From assembly GCA_949357655.1 (NCBI GenBank), contig CASHTG010000001.1, positions 2,666,001 to 2,730,000 of the forward strand: a stretch of 64,000 bases of DNA, given 5' to 3'. This DNA comes from Parascedosporium putredinis. Taxonomy: Eukaryota; Ascomycota; Sordariomycetes; Microascales; Microascaceae. Positions 12,967 through 26,000 of this stretch are shown piece after piece. The notes under the pieces are model-generated. The model searched no databases. It was not told where the DNA came from and saw only the letters and a list, made by a program, of their open reading frames with translations. Each line of letters opens with the position of its first letter. The stretch's first letter is position 1. The position numbers and the translations under genes were made by a program.

Positions 12967-13953
12967 GTTTGGGGATATCTTGTGCCCGTGGGAGTGCCGA
13001 GCGCGCTGGTATGGCCGTCTGTCTGCTTCCTTTAGAGTCTTGGGTGTGCCGGAACTGGGTGGGCAAGCGAGGAATAGTAGTGGAGGGGGGCTAAACCTTG
13101 AAAATTGAGAGGATTATTTAGTGTAGACAGATAGATACAGGTAAATACAGAGAGAGGGAGAGAAAGCGCAAGACTAGAAGGAGCCTTCGTGGTGGCATCG
13201 CATCAACGTTGGTTGCTTGATTAGATAGCAGGCGCATTGATGGTGGGGTTCGTTGCTAACCCCACCAAAGATGAAGACACTGACACTTGACACCCTGATC
13301 TCACGGAGGGCACGCCACTCTGATTCTGGGTTGTAAATCATTTTCTATCGATACGAGGGGTTCCTTGTCCTTGTCAGCGGGCTTTTACTAGCTAAGTAAA
13401 CTAAGACGCCTAGAATCAGACAAGACTCGGGCGGAAGCTAGGCAAAGCTAACTGCGACGGGACGAGATGACTGTCTTTGAGTGTTTTAGCTCAAAATGTG
13501 ACTAGGATTGTGGGTGTGCATGCTGTGCGTGCTGTGCGCTGGATAATAGATCTCTCCGTGGATCAGATCAATCCAATCAATGGATCAACACTTGAGTAGT
13601 AGAAATTAGAAAAATAGACCCCATCGATGCTATTCTAGCTGGAGAGTGGCCGTAAGGCTGTCAGTCAGAAGGAGGGGTTTTAGGTCCCCGAGGAAAAAAA
13701 AAAAAAGAAAAAACAAGTCAATGATGTAAGGTGCAAGCTTGAACAATCCAACTCCAACATCTCCACTCGTCGAAGAGTAGTCACCACACAATCTTATCCT
13801 CTCTCTTAACTCAGCTCACACTAGATTCTCATTCTCATTCCCTCATAATTGCTCCGACCTTCGTTTAAACCCCTTCCTGCTATCCTATTCTGTTCTTTCG
13901 TGCTCTTTCTCTCACTCTTGCATTCCTCAACCCCACCTTGTGCTTCCCGAAAG
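12967..13953. promoter_or_regulatory. Divergent intergenic region, amidotransferase / PPX1
   Basis: Shared upstream region of two divergently transcribed genes. It includes an A-rich run at about 13,686-13,710, and CT-rich sequence just before the PPX1 start. No discrete factor site can be named, and no gene is seen inside. Confidence 0.5.
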
Positions 13954-15325
13954 ATGCCTCCGAGACCCAACCTGCGATCCTTCTTATCGCTCGCCCGTGC
14001 CAAGCTTTCGGCACCCCGAGCCAGCGGGATCTGCCACTAAGCTTCGTCGCGGGTAACGAATCTGCCGGTACGTAGCTGTGAACGCCCAGTCCGGCTTCAA
14101 TTTTACTATGCTCCAACCCTCCCCTTGTGCCTTGTGCCTTGCGCCTCGCGCCTCGCGCCGTGCACCGTCGAACCTCTCGCTTATACACCCAACCACTTCG
14201 GCCGCCCTTGCCCCCGCGCGCAGATCTCGATTCCCTCTGCTCCGCCGTCATCTTTGCCTACCTTCGTTCCACGGCAAACGGCGGTGCCCAGCCGCAGAGC
14301 GTGCACATCCCCATCTCGAACCTGCCCCGGGATGAGCTCCCCTGCGCTCCGAGATGACGGCTGTGCTGGCCCGCGTTGGGCTCGAGCCCCGCGACCTGCT
14401 CACCCTCGACGACCTGCCGGGCGCTCCCTCCGCCCCGGCCGCCGAAGACACGAGGTGGTACCTCGTCGACCACAACAACCCCACCGGCGTGATTAGGGAG
14501 CGCTACGGTGCCCGCGTGGTCGGGTGTCTCGACCACCACGTCGACGAGCAGTACGTTCCCCGCGACAGCCAGCCCCGCGTCATCGAGACGTGCGGGAGCT
14601 GCGTCAGCCTCGTCGTCGAGCACTGCCGCGACGCCTGGGACGCCCTGGCCCGCGAGGCCGACGGGTCCAGGGATGCCGCCGACGCCGACAAAGCCATGGC
14701 CCTCATGGCCCTCGGCGTCATCTTCTCCGACACCGTCAACCTGCGGGCCAAGGACAAGGTCACCCCGCGCGACGTCAGCGCCGTCGAGTACCTCGAGGCG
14801 AAGCTGGACGGCACCGGCTACGACAGGGACGAGTACTGCACCGAGATCGACAGGGTCAAGCGGGACCTCGACGGCCTCTCGCTGCGCGACATCCTCCGCA
14901 AGGACTACAAGGAGTGGGTCGAGAACGGCCTGCGCCTGGGCACCTGCAGCGTCGTGCAAAACATCGACTATCTCGTGTCCAGGGCCGGCTCCCGCGACGC
15001 TCTCCTCCAGGCCCTGCGCGCGTGGGCCGATGAGAAGCATCTCGACCTCGTGTCCGTCATGACCCTCGTCATCCACGACGGCGACGGCGGCTACGAGAGG
15101 CAGGTCGGCCTCTGGGCCCTGAATCAAAGGGGTGCCGAGGCGGCGCGGCGGTTCGAGGAGGCGTCTGCCGCGGACCTCAAGCTCGGTCCCTTTCAGGATG
15201 GCCTGCTGGACGTCGACTCTGAAGATCACTGGGGTAGGGCCTGGGAGCAGGGGAACCTGAAGAACACCCGAAAGCAGATTGCGCCTATGATTCGCGAAGC
15301 TATGAAGGCTACAGGATCTTCGTAG
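13954..15325 (+). CDS. PPX1: Exopolyphosphatase (DHH family)
   Basis: Exopolyphosphatase that releases terminal orthophosphate from inorganic polyphosphate. It is a DHH-family, metal-dependent enzyme. Exon 1 (13954-14067) holds MPPRPNLRSFL and the first metal motif FVAGNESA; an intron at 14068-14223 splits the Asp codon so that exon 2 continues DLDSLCSAV. Later motifs are WYLVDHNNP, the signature GCLDHHVDE near 14,525 and VIFSDTVNLR near 14,720. The C-terminal half is a DHHA2 domain (VSVMTLVIHDG, RKQIAPMIREA). Two frame breaks are present: one between 14,010 and 14,033 and one at the C run 14339-14342 (one C short). After repair the length is close to the roughly 400 residues of yeast PPX1. 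All four metal-binding motifs are intact, so the enzyme is probably active. Confidence 0.92.
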
Positions 15326-15674
15326 TTTGGGATTCTTATTCGCACTTGAGGTGCCATGGTATAAGTCGGGGCCTCGTGCAAGGGATGGAGCCTGTTGCTT
15401 TACCTTTCCTCAGGGCCAGGGCCAAGGTAGGCTTTAGAGTCAAACAATGATCTTATTTAACGTGAGTGAGGTGCTAAAGCTTTTCCCCCAAAGTTCGACA
15501 TTATTCTTTTTGTACTTCCTATGTAGCGTACATCCACCGTAATATGCGAATATTATACAAAAAGAAAACCTCCACTGTTGTCTACAACGCCCTGTCTTAA
15601 CAATACAAGCGTGCGTTCCTAACTATACAAGAATCCATTCCATGCATCTTACAAGCTTTAACCCCTGGGCCAAG
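15326..15674. other. Convergent intergenic region, PPX1 / ATP25 3' ends
   Basis: Short spacer between two converging stop codons, AT-rich around 15,470-15,600, consistent with overlapping or adjacent 3' UTRs. No gene is seen. Confidence 0.5.
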
Positions 15675-17459
15675 TTATTTCCTCGCCAATCGCAAATTGT
15701 AAATCATCGTGACAAATTCCTCGTCGTCTTGCCGTTGGCCCATGTAAGAATGGGTGGACCCCTGGTCTTTGTCTTGTTCAATCCGGGCCGCCGCCTCGAT
15801 GGCCTCGGGGTCGACGTGCGAGATGCACTCAAGTACGGCCTTGTAAATGCGGTCCCCAGGAAAGATGGGTCGCGACTCGCGCGACATGGTGTGAATCCCC
15901 GTTCGCAAGGCTTCTTTGCATGCAGGCACATTCCTGGTCGCCGCGACGGCCTCAAACATGTCGGCGTACAGCGCCTCCGTCCGAGGACGACCCGATTGCG
16001 GCGCAAGCTCCCACACGCTCCAGAACCGGTCCCAGTCCCTCAGAGAGGCGTACGCTCGGAGAAGCCGCGCAAGCTGGGTGTCGGTGGGGCAAGGAGCCGT
16101 GCGATGACCATGAGGTCTTCTAGACTTTTGTGCACCCGGGCGAGAAGGGGGTTCTTGGAGCCGGAGACGGCGATGGACTCGATTACGGTTACGATGACTT
16201 CGTTGTTTAGCAAATCTTCCTGGCGCTCGGACAGGGTCCTCAATACATCGTCGACGAGACTTACTTGCTCCTCAGCACGAGCTTTGCCAATGTGAGGTGA
16301 GAATATAGAGTGCAGCAGCGTCGGGTATTGCGCCGCAGAGGCGCCGCCGTCCGCGTTGAGCTGGTACGACAATATCCGGCGGCGTACCTCATTCAGGATG
16401 CCAGAGGATGGAAGATCGGCGGCGGAAGAGCCGTTGCCGGGCTGGGACCCGCGCTGAGCGGCGCCCGTGGTATAGGATCGTTTCTGGCCCGGTAGCGACT
16501 GCGACGGGTGCCGCCTTGGGGACCCGGCGCTCCTGGAGGGGCGGCCGTAAACGTCTCATGCTGCCTCTTGTTGCGCGCCAGACTCTCCACCCACAGTTTC
16601 TCGAGATTGAGCTCCGCGCGACGTGCCTCGGTCATGACCTGCACCACGATGGTGCAGCCTGTCCCGGCGGCGGTGTTCCCGAAACCAGAGAGCTTGCCCG
16701 ACTCGTCGAACCGCGCGGCCTCGTCGACCTCGGCGCCGATGGTGCCCAGGTTCACGCAGATCCAGCCCGTGGTCAGGCCGTCGTCGCCGCCGGGCTTCGC
16801 GGTCGTGCTCGTCCCCAGGAGCTTGGCCTTGCGGCGGATGCGGCGGAGCTTGGTCTTGAGCTCGCCGGGGCCGAGGAGGCCGTCCGCTTCCGCCTCGAGC
16901 TTGTAGTTGTACCGCAGCCAGCGCACGAAGCGGCCGGATGCGACGTGCAGGTGCCTCTCGCTGCGGGCGGTGCCGAAGAGCATCAGCAGGTTTTGGCCGA
17001 TGGCGGGCGGGGGTCGAAGGCGCGCAGGTCCAAGAGGTTTAGGTCGTCGAGGCCCATTTCTTCGTACACGTACTTCATCAGGGGTCCTAGAAGTTCGGGG
17101 CTGTCTTCGGGTAAGGGAGGTAGGGGGCGGCTTCTTGCACGGGGGCGGCTCGGCGGTTCGACTTCGAGATACCACGGCATCTCGGGAGCGTCTTGAGGCG
17201 GGGAGGTGGTGGTGGAGGAGGACGCATTGACGCTGGTGGAGGGGTTATCGTCCAGGTTCTCGATGGGAGCATCTTTATCTTTGGCAATATCGCTCCTCTT
17301 CGGAAGAGAGTACGTTAGGGATCGGGTCGGTGCTGTGAGATGGGAAACCTGTGCTTGGTACTGGCGGCTCGCGAATCGAGCTGAGGCACGTGTGGCGCTT
17401 TTGAAAGCTATCTGCGTTTGCAGAGAGCCTACCGAGGCGAGGGTGGGTCGATTCGCCAT
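15675..17459 (-). CDS. ATP25: ATP25, mitochondrial factor for ATP9 (Oli1) expression
   Basis: Mitochondrial protein needed to stabilise the ATP9/OLI1 mRNA and to assemble the Atp9 ring. The N-terminus (MANRPTLASVGSL, then an Arg/Ser/Ala-rich segment) looks like a mitochondrial presequence. The RsfS/Iojap-like domain follows: LLMLFGTARSERHLHVASGR, then WLRYNYKLEAEADG, GWICVNLGTIG and IVVQVMTEARRAELNLEKLWV. The C-terminal helical part includes ILSYQLNADGGAS, LHSIFSPHIGKA, WELAPQSGRPRTEAL and MIYNLRLARK at the stop. The length after repair is about 595 residues, normal for the family. At least three frame changes occur, at about 16,990-17,010 (in a G run), 16,385-16,430 and near 16,085. No intron is needed. 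The gene is head-to-head with RPO41, whose product makes the transcript ATP25 stabilises. Confidence 0.9.
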
Positions 17460-18156
17460 TGTGAACCAGGCGTAGGGTAGAATTGACGTTGAAGGGGTTG
17501 TCGAGATGATGTCTAAATCTTTTCTCGGCTTCCTGTTTTTTCTGTTTGGGATTTGCTTTGGTTCTGGCTTTGGTTCGTTCCTCTCATGCTTAGCTCCCGA
17601 GTGGAGCAGAAAAGTCAGTGCATAGAAATTGATCCAAGGTCTTTCTCTGGCTCGCCGCTAATAGACGGGAAGGGAGCCGACGCCTGTGATCTGAGGGAAA
17701 ATTGTAAAAGGAAGGAGCTCTGGGACCCACTCGCAGCTGCCAGGTGTGGATCCGACGGAGCTGTCTCCACGTGATGAGCAGCGAATGAGAGGATTGGAAT
17801 TGTTCTCCATCCAATGGTTTGGAGGGAAAATTTTTGGGATTGGCTCCCTCGACCCTTTTCCTGCGGCGAGATTTGGTTCAATGTTCTTTCGCCTCTGGAA
17901 CGAACTTTTCCGCGACTTCTGGAAATCTTCAAGGGGGAAATCTTCTCACGCAACCCATCCACCACCCTCATCCTCTCCATCACCGTCCTTTTTCATAACG
18001 CTCATTGAGAGGGAACTACCTTTCCTTTTTCTTCTTCTGCCTAGCCATGTTCTTTTCATAATTATTTATTTTTCCTGTTTGCCTAATTTGCGATCTTCAT
18101 CGCTTTCTAATTGCCTGCCTCGTCGCGTCTCTTGATCCCTGATCGCGTGAGCCATC
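17460..18156. promoter_or_regulatory. Bidirectional promoter region, ATP25 / RPO41
   Basis: A 697-nt spacer separates the ATG codons of two divergent genes for mitochondrial gene expression. CT-rich sequence precedes the RPO41 start (about 17,955-18,075). No TATA box or named regulatory site stands out. Shared control of both genes is an inference from arrangement and function. Confidence 0.55.
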
Positions 18157-21100
18157 ATGCTTCTCCGCCGCGGCCCTCGGGCGTCCCTCAACAGGCTTCG
18201 GAGCCCCGATACCCATCTCTCCCAAGCGCGAGACTATCATCAACAGTATACCACACACTCGGTCGCGCTAGGACTGCTCTGCCGGCGAAACAAGATGGGC
18301 AGTCCTGAACTCCCCAGCAATGGCTCGAGAAGCCTCGCGACCGCCGTTGACGGTGGCCTCTTCACGCGTGGGCCCTTCGACCCGATCCCTTCACCCTCAC
18401 ACACATCCGCCTCGTCATTTGATGCGCCCCTTGCCAGTGCTCCCTACTACGAACTACGTCCCTTTGACGTTTCTGAAGCCCTTCGACTCGATGACCCTAC
18501 TCCTACGATACCAAGGCTGCGGATGAACCGGCAAGGCATCTCTGGCGATGTTGAAGAACTCATCGCCGTATTCAACGCCTGTCTTCAAGTACAGAAGCTT
18601 GACCGAGCCCAGCTGGTACTCAAGCGCCTAGGCCAGTTCGACGAATATCCCAAAGAGCAACTCGTCATGCTGCACAACATGTACTTGGGAACCTCGCTCG
18701 ACCAGATGCGTTTCAGCCCCGACCAAACCGCTCTCGAAGAGCTACACAAGTGGTACGAACTGGAGATTCGCCGCCCTGGTCTGCCTCAAACGGCCGAGAC
18801 CATTGCCTGCATGCTCAAGATTTCCATTTTATCGCAACGAGGCCCTAGGCTGAGCCGGTCCGTTTCTCGCTACATGGGAATGGCCCCGGGCGAGGCTGGA
18901 CTCGAAGTCCTCTCCATGGCAGACATTCTTTCCGACCAAGATCTTGCTGTGATTACCGAGATCTGCCCTACCTATAACCTTGTCACCGAAGAGGAGGCAG
19001 TCTCCGCATTACCCTCATCGGATACCACCGAATCCGTTTCTCCTCCTACCGAACCCCTCAGCGAGATGCCCAAAGTTATGCCCACCCCCAAAAGGGCCTT
19101 AGTTTGAAACTTGTGCAGCAGACCCTCTCCCTTTTGACGAAATCCCCAGGGCTGCGACATTTCCTCACTCTCTGAACGAGCGCCGTGAAATCCAGAGCCG
19201 GCTCGAGCGTGACTGTATCGATGCGGCCGTTCAAAGGTGGAGGGAGGAGCACGAGGCCATGCAGAAGATGGGCGTGACGTCGATGATTACCGCCGAAAGC
19301 CTAGGCTCTCGCATGTATGACTGGCAGTGTGCTTTGGAGGATAGGCTCAAGGACGAACTTGACAAGATCGAGATCGCCGAAACTAAGACGGAAAGGAAGC
19401 GGGAAGAGGACTTTGATAGGTGCCTCTACGGCCCTTTTCTGCGGCAGTCTACGCCAGCCCGACTCGCTGCCGTGACCATCTTGGCCACCCTTAACGCGGT
19501 GTCCATCATGGGTGTCGAAAAGGGCGCGAAGCTTGCGGCGACGATCAACGGCATCGCCAAGCTTGTCGAGGAGGATATTCGCGAACAGGTGACGATGAAA
19601 TCGAAGCCTTCCCAACGCCATGCGAAGCACTTGCGCCGCGTCCAGGCCGCCTTCCGCGATCCCGAAGTAACAATCGATGCCGCGAGCCCCGAGGCCCCCG
19701 AAGCAATCATCTCACCTACTCCCGTGGGCGCCGAGGTCCCTAGCGAAAGTCGTGGCCCACCTCGATCCGGGCCAAGGTCGGTGCGGCTCTCTTGTCCGCC
19801 CTCATCGATACCGCCAAGATCAAGGTGTTCCGCAAGCACCCCGAAACCAAGGAAACCATCAGCCAGTATCAACGCGCCTTCCACCACACCAAGAAGCTCA
19901 GCAAGGGAAAGAAGGTCGGCATGCTCTTTGTGCACGACGACCTCGTTGCTCTCCTCCAAAAGGAGCCCAAGGGCAACTTCCTTGCCAAGCACTTGCCCAT
20001 GGTCGTGGAGCCAGAACCTTGGTCGAAATTTCTCAAGGGCGCTTTCTTGGAAACTTCGGCCAACCTTGTCCGCCTCAAGCTGGGCGAAAAGGATCAGCGC
20101 ATGTACACAGAGGCCGCCATGTCCCGAGGTGACCTAGACCAGATGCTCAAGGGTCTCGATGTTTTGGGAAAGACGGCTTGGAGGATCAACAATCCTGTCC
20201 TCAACGTCATGCTCGAGGCCTGGAACAAGGGCGACGAGATTGCGAGCATCCCGGCTCTTGAGCCCGATATCCCATCCCCACCCGAACCCGAGGGAGATGA
20301 CCGCCAGGCCCGTAGCGCGTGGCACCGAGCCGTTGTAGCTGCCGAGAACAAGAAGTCCGGTTTCCATTCCGTTCGGTGCTTTACCAATCTGCAGCTCGAG
20401 GTCGCTCGTGCTTACAGGAACCAAACCTTCTACTTCCCCCACAACATCGATTTCCGAGGCCGTGCCTATCCCCTACCCACTTACCTCAATCACATGGGCG
20501 CTGACCACGTCCGTGGCCTTCTCCGCTTCGGCACGGGCAAAGCGCTAGGCGACGCCGGCTTGCGGTGGCTCAAGATCCACACTGCCAACGTGTACGGCTT
20601 CAGCAAAGCGAGCTTGGACGAGCGCGAGGCTTTCACCGACGAGAACCTGAGGAACATCCTGGACTCGGCCGCGAATCCTCTCAACGGCTCCCGCTGGTGG
20701 CTCGAAGCCGAAGATCCTTGGCAATGTCTTGCCGCTTGCTTCGAGCTCAAGGCCGCCCTCGAGTCCCCCGACCCGAAGCAGTTCGTCTCGACCCTCCCCG
20801 TGCACCAGGACGGCACGTGCAATGGCTTGCAGCACTACGCCGCCCTTGGCGGTGATACCTGGGGTGCGCAACAGGTTAACCTCGAACCCGGCGAGCGACC
20901 GGCCGATGTCTACTCGGCCGTCGCCACTCTCGTCATTGACTTAATTGAGAAGGACTGCGAGCAAGACAACCCCTTTGCCAAGGCGGTCCAAGGAAAGATC
21001 ACCCGCAAGGTCGTCAAGCAGACCGTCATGACGAATGTCTACGGCGTCACTTTTGCCGGCGCGAAGAAGCAAGTCTGCAAGCAGTTGGATGCCGCATATC

Positions 21101-22379
21101 CCACTCTTGAGGAGGAGAGCGGCTTCCCTGCCATCTTACTCGCTAGCTACATTGCCCACCATATCTTCAAGGCCATGTCTACCATGTTCAAGGGAGCCCA
21201 CGAGATCCAAACGTGGCTTGGAGAGGTCGGCGGGCGGGTGTGCAACTCGCTGGTGCCCGAGCAGCTCGAGCGTATTGCAGGCGATGAAGATTCTGCTCAA
21301 GCCTCCAACAAGGCGCGATCGCGGGGCCGGAAAACGGCCCGTTCAGGTCTCGAGGAGCTCACCGACCGCTTCAAGAACACCATTGTCTGGACAACTCCCC
21401 TCCGGATGCCCGTCGCCCAGCCCTACCGGAAGAGCGCCACGCGCGTCATTCCCACCTGTATCCAAGACCTTTCCCTTACCATTCCCGACCTCGCCGACCC
21501 GGTCAACCGCCGGAAGCAGCTACAGGCCTTCCCCCAACTTTATCCACTCCCTTGACGCCTCGCACATGATGCTCTCTGCTCTTCAGTGCAGCGAAGAGGG
21601 GCTCTCGTTCGCCGCCGTCCACGATTCCTTCTGGACGCATGCCGCGGATGTTAATTCCATGAACTCGATCCTGCGCGACTCCTTTGTGCGCATTCACACC
21701 GAGGACGTCATTGGGCGCCTCAATGCCGAATTCGAGGCCAGGTACAAGGGCTCCGTGTACCTTGCCAAGATTCGCCAGAGCTCAGAGCTCGGTAAGAAGC
21801 TTGTGCAATGGCGCAAGAAGACGCGCAAGTCGGCCAAGGACGAGCTTATTCTTGAGCACCAGCGCCAAAGCTCCTCGCCTCCTCCGATCCCGCAGAGGTC
21901 GAGCAGGGTAAGGCTATGGTCACCGCCGGTAGCATCTTTGAAGAATTCTCGGCGACAGAGTCGGACGCCCTAATGCCCCTCGAGGGTGCCGAAGAAGTTG
22001 GCCTCGGCAGGATCACGGACACCGAGGTTGAAGACGTGCTTGCGGACGGAGACGAGGCCAGCGTCGAACCTATCGAAGCGGCCGAGTCGGAGGAGAACTC
22101 ATCCGAATGGGTTGACCGCGTCTTGCACAGCATGAAGAAGCCGCATTTTGGGATGTCGGAGGAACCCAAGAAGCGAAAGGTGGCGCCCAAGACTATCCAG
22201 GTCTGGCTGCCCCTGACTTTCCCTCCGGTCCCCGAAAAGGTATGTTCGAATCCATCGCCCACTTGGTTTTCCGAGGCTTGTCTGCCCATTAACCGACTTG
22301 TAATACTAACAATTTCTTTTCCTTCTAGGGCGATTTTGATGTACGAAAGCTCAAATCGAGCCAGTATTTCTTCTCTTGA
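18157..22379 (+). CDS. RPO41: Mitochondrial DNA-directed RNA polymerase (T7-like)
   Basis: Single-subunit phage-type RNA polymerase that transcribes mitochondrial DNA; homologue of yeast RPO41 and Neurospora cyt-5. The start at 18157 gives an Arg-rich presequence (MLLRRGPRASLNRLRSPD). The N-terminal domain is poorly conserved. The polymerase domain shows NIDFRGRAYPLPTY near 20,440, the palm HQDGTCNGLQHYAALGGD near 20,800, the O-helix region RKVVKQTVMTNVYGVTFAGA near 21,000 and the C-terminal palm AAVHDSFWTHAAD near 21,615. An intron at 22240-22328 (GTATGT...TCTAG) precedes the last exon, which ends KSSQYFFS. Length after repair is about 1375-1380 residues, normal for fungi. Frame breaks include 19090-19093, 19103-19105, two near 19,750-19,780, the C run 21531-21535 (two C short) and about 21,850-21,910. 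All catalytic motifs are present. Confidence 0.95.
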
Positions 22380-23080
22380 TGCATTCACCAGTCGTATCAT
22401 TTTTGTGTACTTGAAAAAAGTGTGGCGGTAGGCGTTCTTTTTGGATAGCATGTCTTGTTACCACAGGCCTTTCATTCTTTTCTTACTTTTTCTTCCCCCA
22501 CATATATTTTCTCTCCTTGTCTTGGATCTCACTTTTTCGCTCTGGCATATTGTATCAAAATTCATGTACTCTACTTTTATAGACATAGCGGGGGTGGGAG
22601 CAGGAGGATGACATCTTAGACGAAGCGCGCTGACATGATGGCGAGCGCGGGCCATAAAAGTGTTAAAAAAGAAGACGGAATGTACGATGGCGATCACTTG
22701 ATTCCCTCTTCCAGGATGATTTTTAATCCTGTATACTGAACTCTTATCATATCAATACATCCACTATAGATGTTTTTACCTTTGTTGATGATACCTATTA
22801 CCGTGCTAATGTCGTGTCGGTCTCTTGACGTCTTTGTCACTCTGAGGCGGGAGCTAAAACTTGGTCCATCGAGGTGCAATATTAGTCAAGCGTGAGCAAT
22901 GGGAGAAACAAAAGAGTAATATAGCGCCAGTCTAAAGAGACGAATATGGGTATTAGCACATCTGACGAGTAACCCAAGGGTTCCGTGAACCTCATGCTCC
23001 AAATGAAATCTAATCCTATTATGCCCAGAGCCTCCCATGCGCCATCCCTCACCCATACCAAGACCAGCCAACGAAGCTGA
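22380..23080. other. Convergent intergenic region, RPO41 / SNF2 gene 3' ends
   Basis: Spacer between converging genes, AT-rich around 22,490-22,570 and 22,720-22,800. It fits two 3' UTRs; no coding signal is seen. Confidence 0.5.
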
Positions 23081-26000
23081 TCAGGGTTTCTTGACTTCCG
23101 CAGCATCCTGTGAGGCTGCTGTATCCCGGATTCCGTCGGCAGCAGTCTCGATGACCCTGAAACCGCTCGAGTTGCCATCGCCCTTGGCGGCCTTGGCGTA
23201 TGCTTCATCGCTCCTATAGTTTAAGTTAGTATAATGGTGGGGAAGGAAATGTGGGTGTATGCAAGGGTAGTACGTGCCTGTCGAGCAGAACTTGCAAGTC
23301 TTTGTCACTGAGGATCTCCTCCGAGCCCGAGTGCTTGTACACCTTTCCATCCTTCAGCAGCAGAGCGCGGAGTGTCTCCCGATCAAAGTCACTCAAGTCG
23401 TCGGTAATCTTCCGACCCATAGTTTTAAGCGTGCCCTTGCGGATGACAAGTTTTTCCAGCCTTCGCTTAGCCTGCGCGCTCGACAATAGATCCTCCTCCA
23501 CGGTACCTTTAGTAGCGAGGCGGTATATGATGACGGGTCTGGTCTGTCCGATTCGATGACACCGATCCTGGGCTTGGAGATCTTGCTGAGGGTTCCAATC
23601 ACTGAATCAATTTTGGCATATGGTTAGCACAATGCGAATTTCAAGAATAGCGCATGCCGAAACGGAGCGGGAGAGGGATCCTTGTACCTATCAAAGAGAA
23701 CAACGGTATCTGCAGCCATAAGATTGATACCCTGCCCACCCGCTCTAGTCGAGAGAAGGAAAATCCGGGTTTTCTTGTCGGTGTTGAACTGCTTAATCAT
23801 GGCCCGCCGGTCTTCCTGCGCGACAGAGCCATCGAGGCGGCAACAAGTCCACTCGCGAAGGTTACAATAGTCTTCTAGGATGTCGAGCTGAGTCTTGAAC
23901 TGCGAGAATATCAAGACCTTGGAGTCCTTTTGAACAACTCCGGAAGTAGGCGGTCGAGTAGCAACATCTTGCCGGATTTGGTCACCACTGTTTCGTCCAC
24001 TGGCTCGCTACCATAGGTCCAGGGATTGTAGAAGTTGTGCGGGCTGTTGCACACGAGCCGAAGCTGCATGATGGGGTTCCCTAGCTTCTTCTTGGCCAAT
24101 TCTTTCTCTGTTTGTGGAAAACACGACAATTAGTCTCTACCGCCTCCGGGCCATGAGCGGGATGACGAAAATGACTAGCGGTAAACTTACTAGCGATATC
24201 GAATGAGTTGGCGAGAGCAAAGTCCGTCGCTGACTGCTTCTCCTCCAGCTTGATTAACTCTTGGTTCTCGTATTCCGAGACAAGACGAGCCTCGAATTCG
24301 TCATCATCAATTTGATCCTCGTCAACGTCGGCAAACGCGTCTGCCTTGGCTGCTGTCCGGACACGACCACTGCGGCGGCCCGATGCAGGGTGCCTTCCCT
24401 GCTCGATCGAGAGCTCTTAGGCTCCGGGACCTCGAGAACAGGTGGCACTTTTCTCTTTCCCTTGGAGGCCGGTGTCTGTTTTGTGTCGGTTACCTCTTCA
24501 GCTACCTTGGCGGGCGGGGCGGCAGCTTTCCTCTTGCCCTTGGGTTCAGCTGCGCCCTTTTTACCCATCATTAGCGCGAAAGCATTGGTAGCCGCTGGTT
24601 TAACGGCCGCGGGGGCGATGAGGTCTTGTTCTTTCGAGGCGATAAGCGGACGGGAAGCTTATTTCCGGTGCCAGGGGTGGCAACCATCACGCCCGCCACA
24701 GCTGGTGTTGCGCTTCCATGTCGCGAAGGCTGCGGTGTAAGCAGGCCCGTAGATGACTGGGACACAGACCTCTCGTTTATGCCTTTGGCAACCATGTCGT
24801 GCAGGAACTCGCGGGTATCAACACTCTTATCACTAATGGCCTTGTAGAGGTCGGTCTGTTCTTTGGTCAGTGGCGCGTAGAGGATATACTCGCGCTTCTG
24901 AGGTAGGTAGCTTGCTACGTCGGCCTTGACGCGGCGAAGCATCAAGGGCTGCAAGACGATGTGGATTTTACGCATCAATTCCTGTTTCTCTTCATCTGAG
25001 ATGAAATTCTGCGTCTCCTCCTCGTCCTCCAGCCCGGTAAAGTCGAAATAAGAATCAAATGCCTCCCAATCCTTGAAGACTGACGGCAGGAGGAAATGAA
25101 GTAGAGACCAGAGTTCCTTCATCTCATTCTGTAAAGGAGTACCTGTGATTAGAAATCGTGTGGCTGAGGAGAACACCTTGAGTTCTTGGTAAAGCCTCGC
25201 ATCGGAATTCTTCATACAGTGGCCCTCATCCTATTACATGAGCCATTAGTATCAAGGCAACAAGAGCCTGGTGTGAATGAACGAAAGGCTTTCGAGGACT
25301 TACAATAATGATGAACTCCCAGCCGACGCGAGACAAGGTGGCACGGTCTCGAAGGACAATTTGAGGGCTTGTCAGGACGACGGGAAATTTGTTCGTAGCA
25401 CGCGAATCCTTATAATGTCGCATGATCTTGGTCTGCCAGATATTCTCCCTCTCAGCTGGCGTTCCGTGATATACAACGGCAGGAACAGTGGGAGTCCACC
25501 GATGAAACTCGTCGATCCAGTTAGACAAGGTGCTCAAGGGTGCGACAATGAGAAACGGGCCGTAGAATTCGTCAAGCTCTCTGAGGGAAGCAACAAGAGA
25601 GATAGTTTGCACCGTCTTGCCTATAGTGAAGATGGTTAGCGGGACGGCATCTCACAAGATAGTACATTTTATGAGAGGGGGAAAAACGGAGAAAGATCAA
25701 AAAGGAGTAGAAGGAAAGAGATAAGTAGTGATTGGAGTCTTCATACCTAATCCCATTTCGTCGGCAAGGATACCGCTCAGCCCTTGGATGGCAATCTCGC
25801 GCATCCAGGTCAAACCTTCCAACTGATAGTCGCGCATAGTACCGCCAACCATACACTTAGGTTGTTGCGCGAGCTCCAGATTATGTTCGCCCAGGGTGGT
25901 ACCATCCATTGATGTGCCCATGCGGCCTAGGGCTCGCGTCTTTCCGGTAATGATGTCGCTAAAAGCTGCGGTCTGCTTAAGAAGACCTTCGAGCTCGCGA

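Noticed and set aside
14258..15229. 323-codon minus-strand frame
   Set aside because: It is the GC-rich antisense shadow of the PPX1 exon, which carries the DHH motifs.
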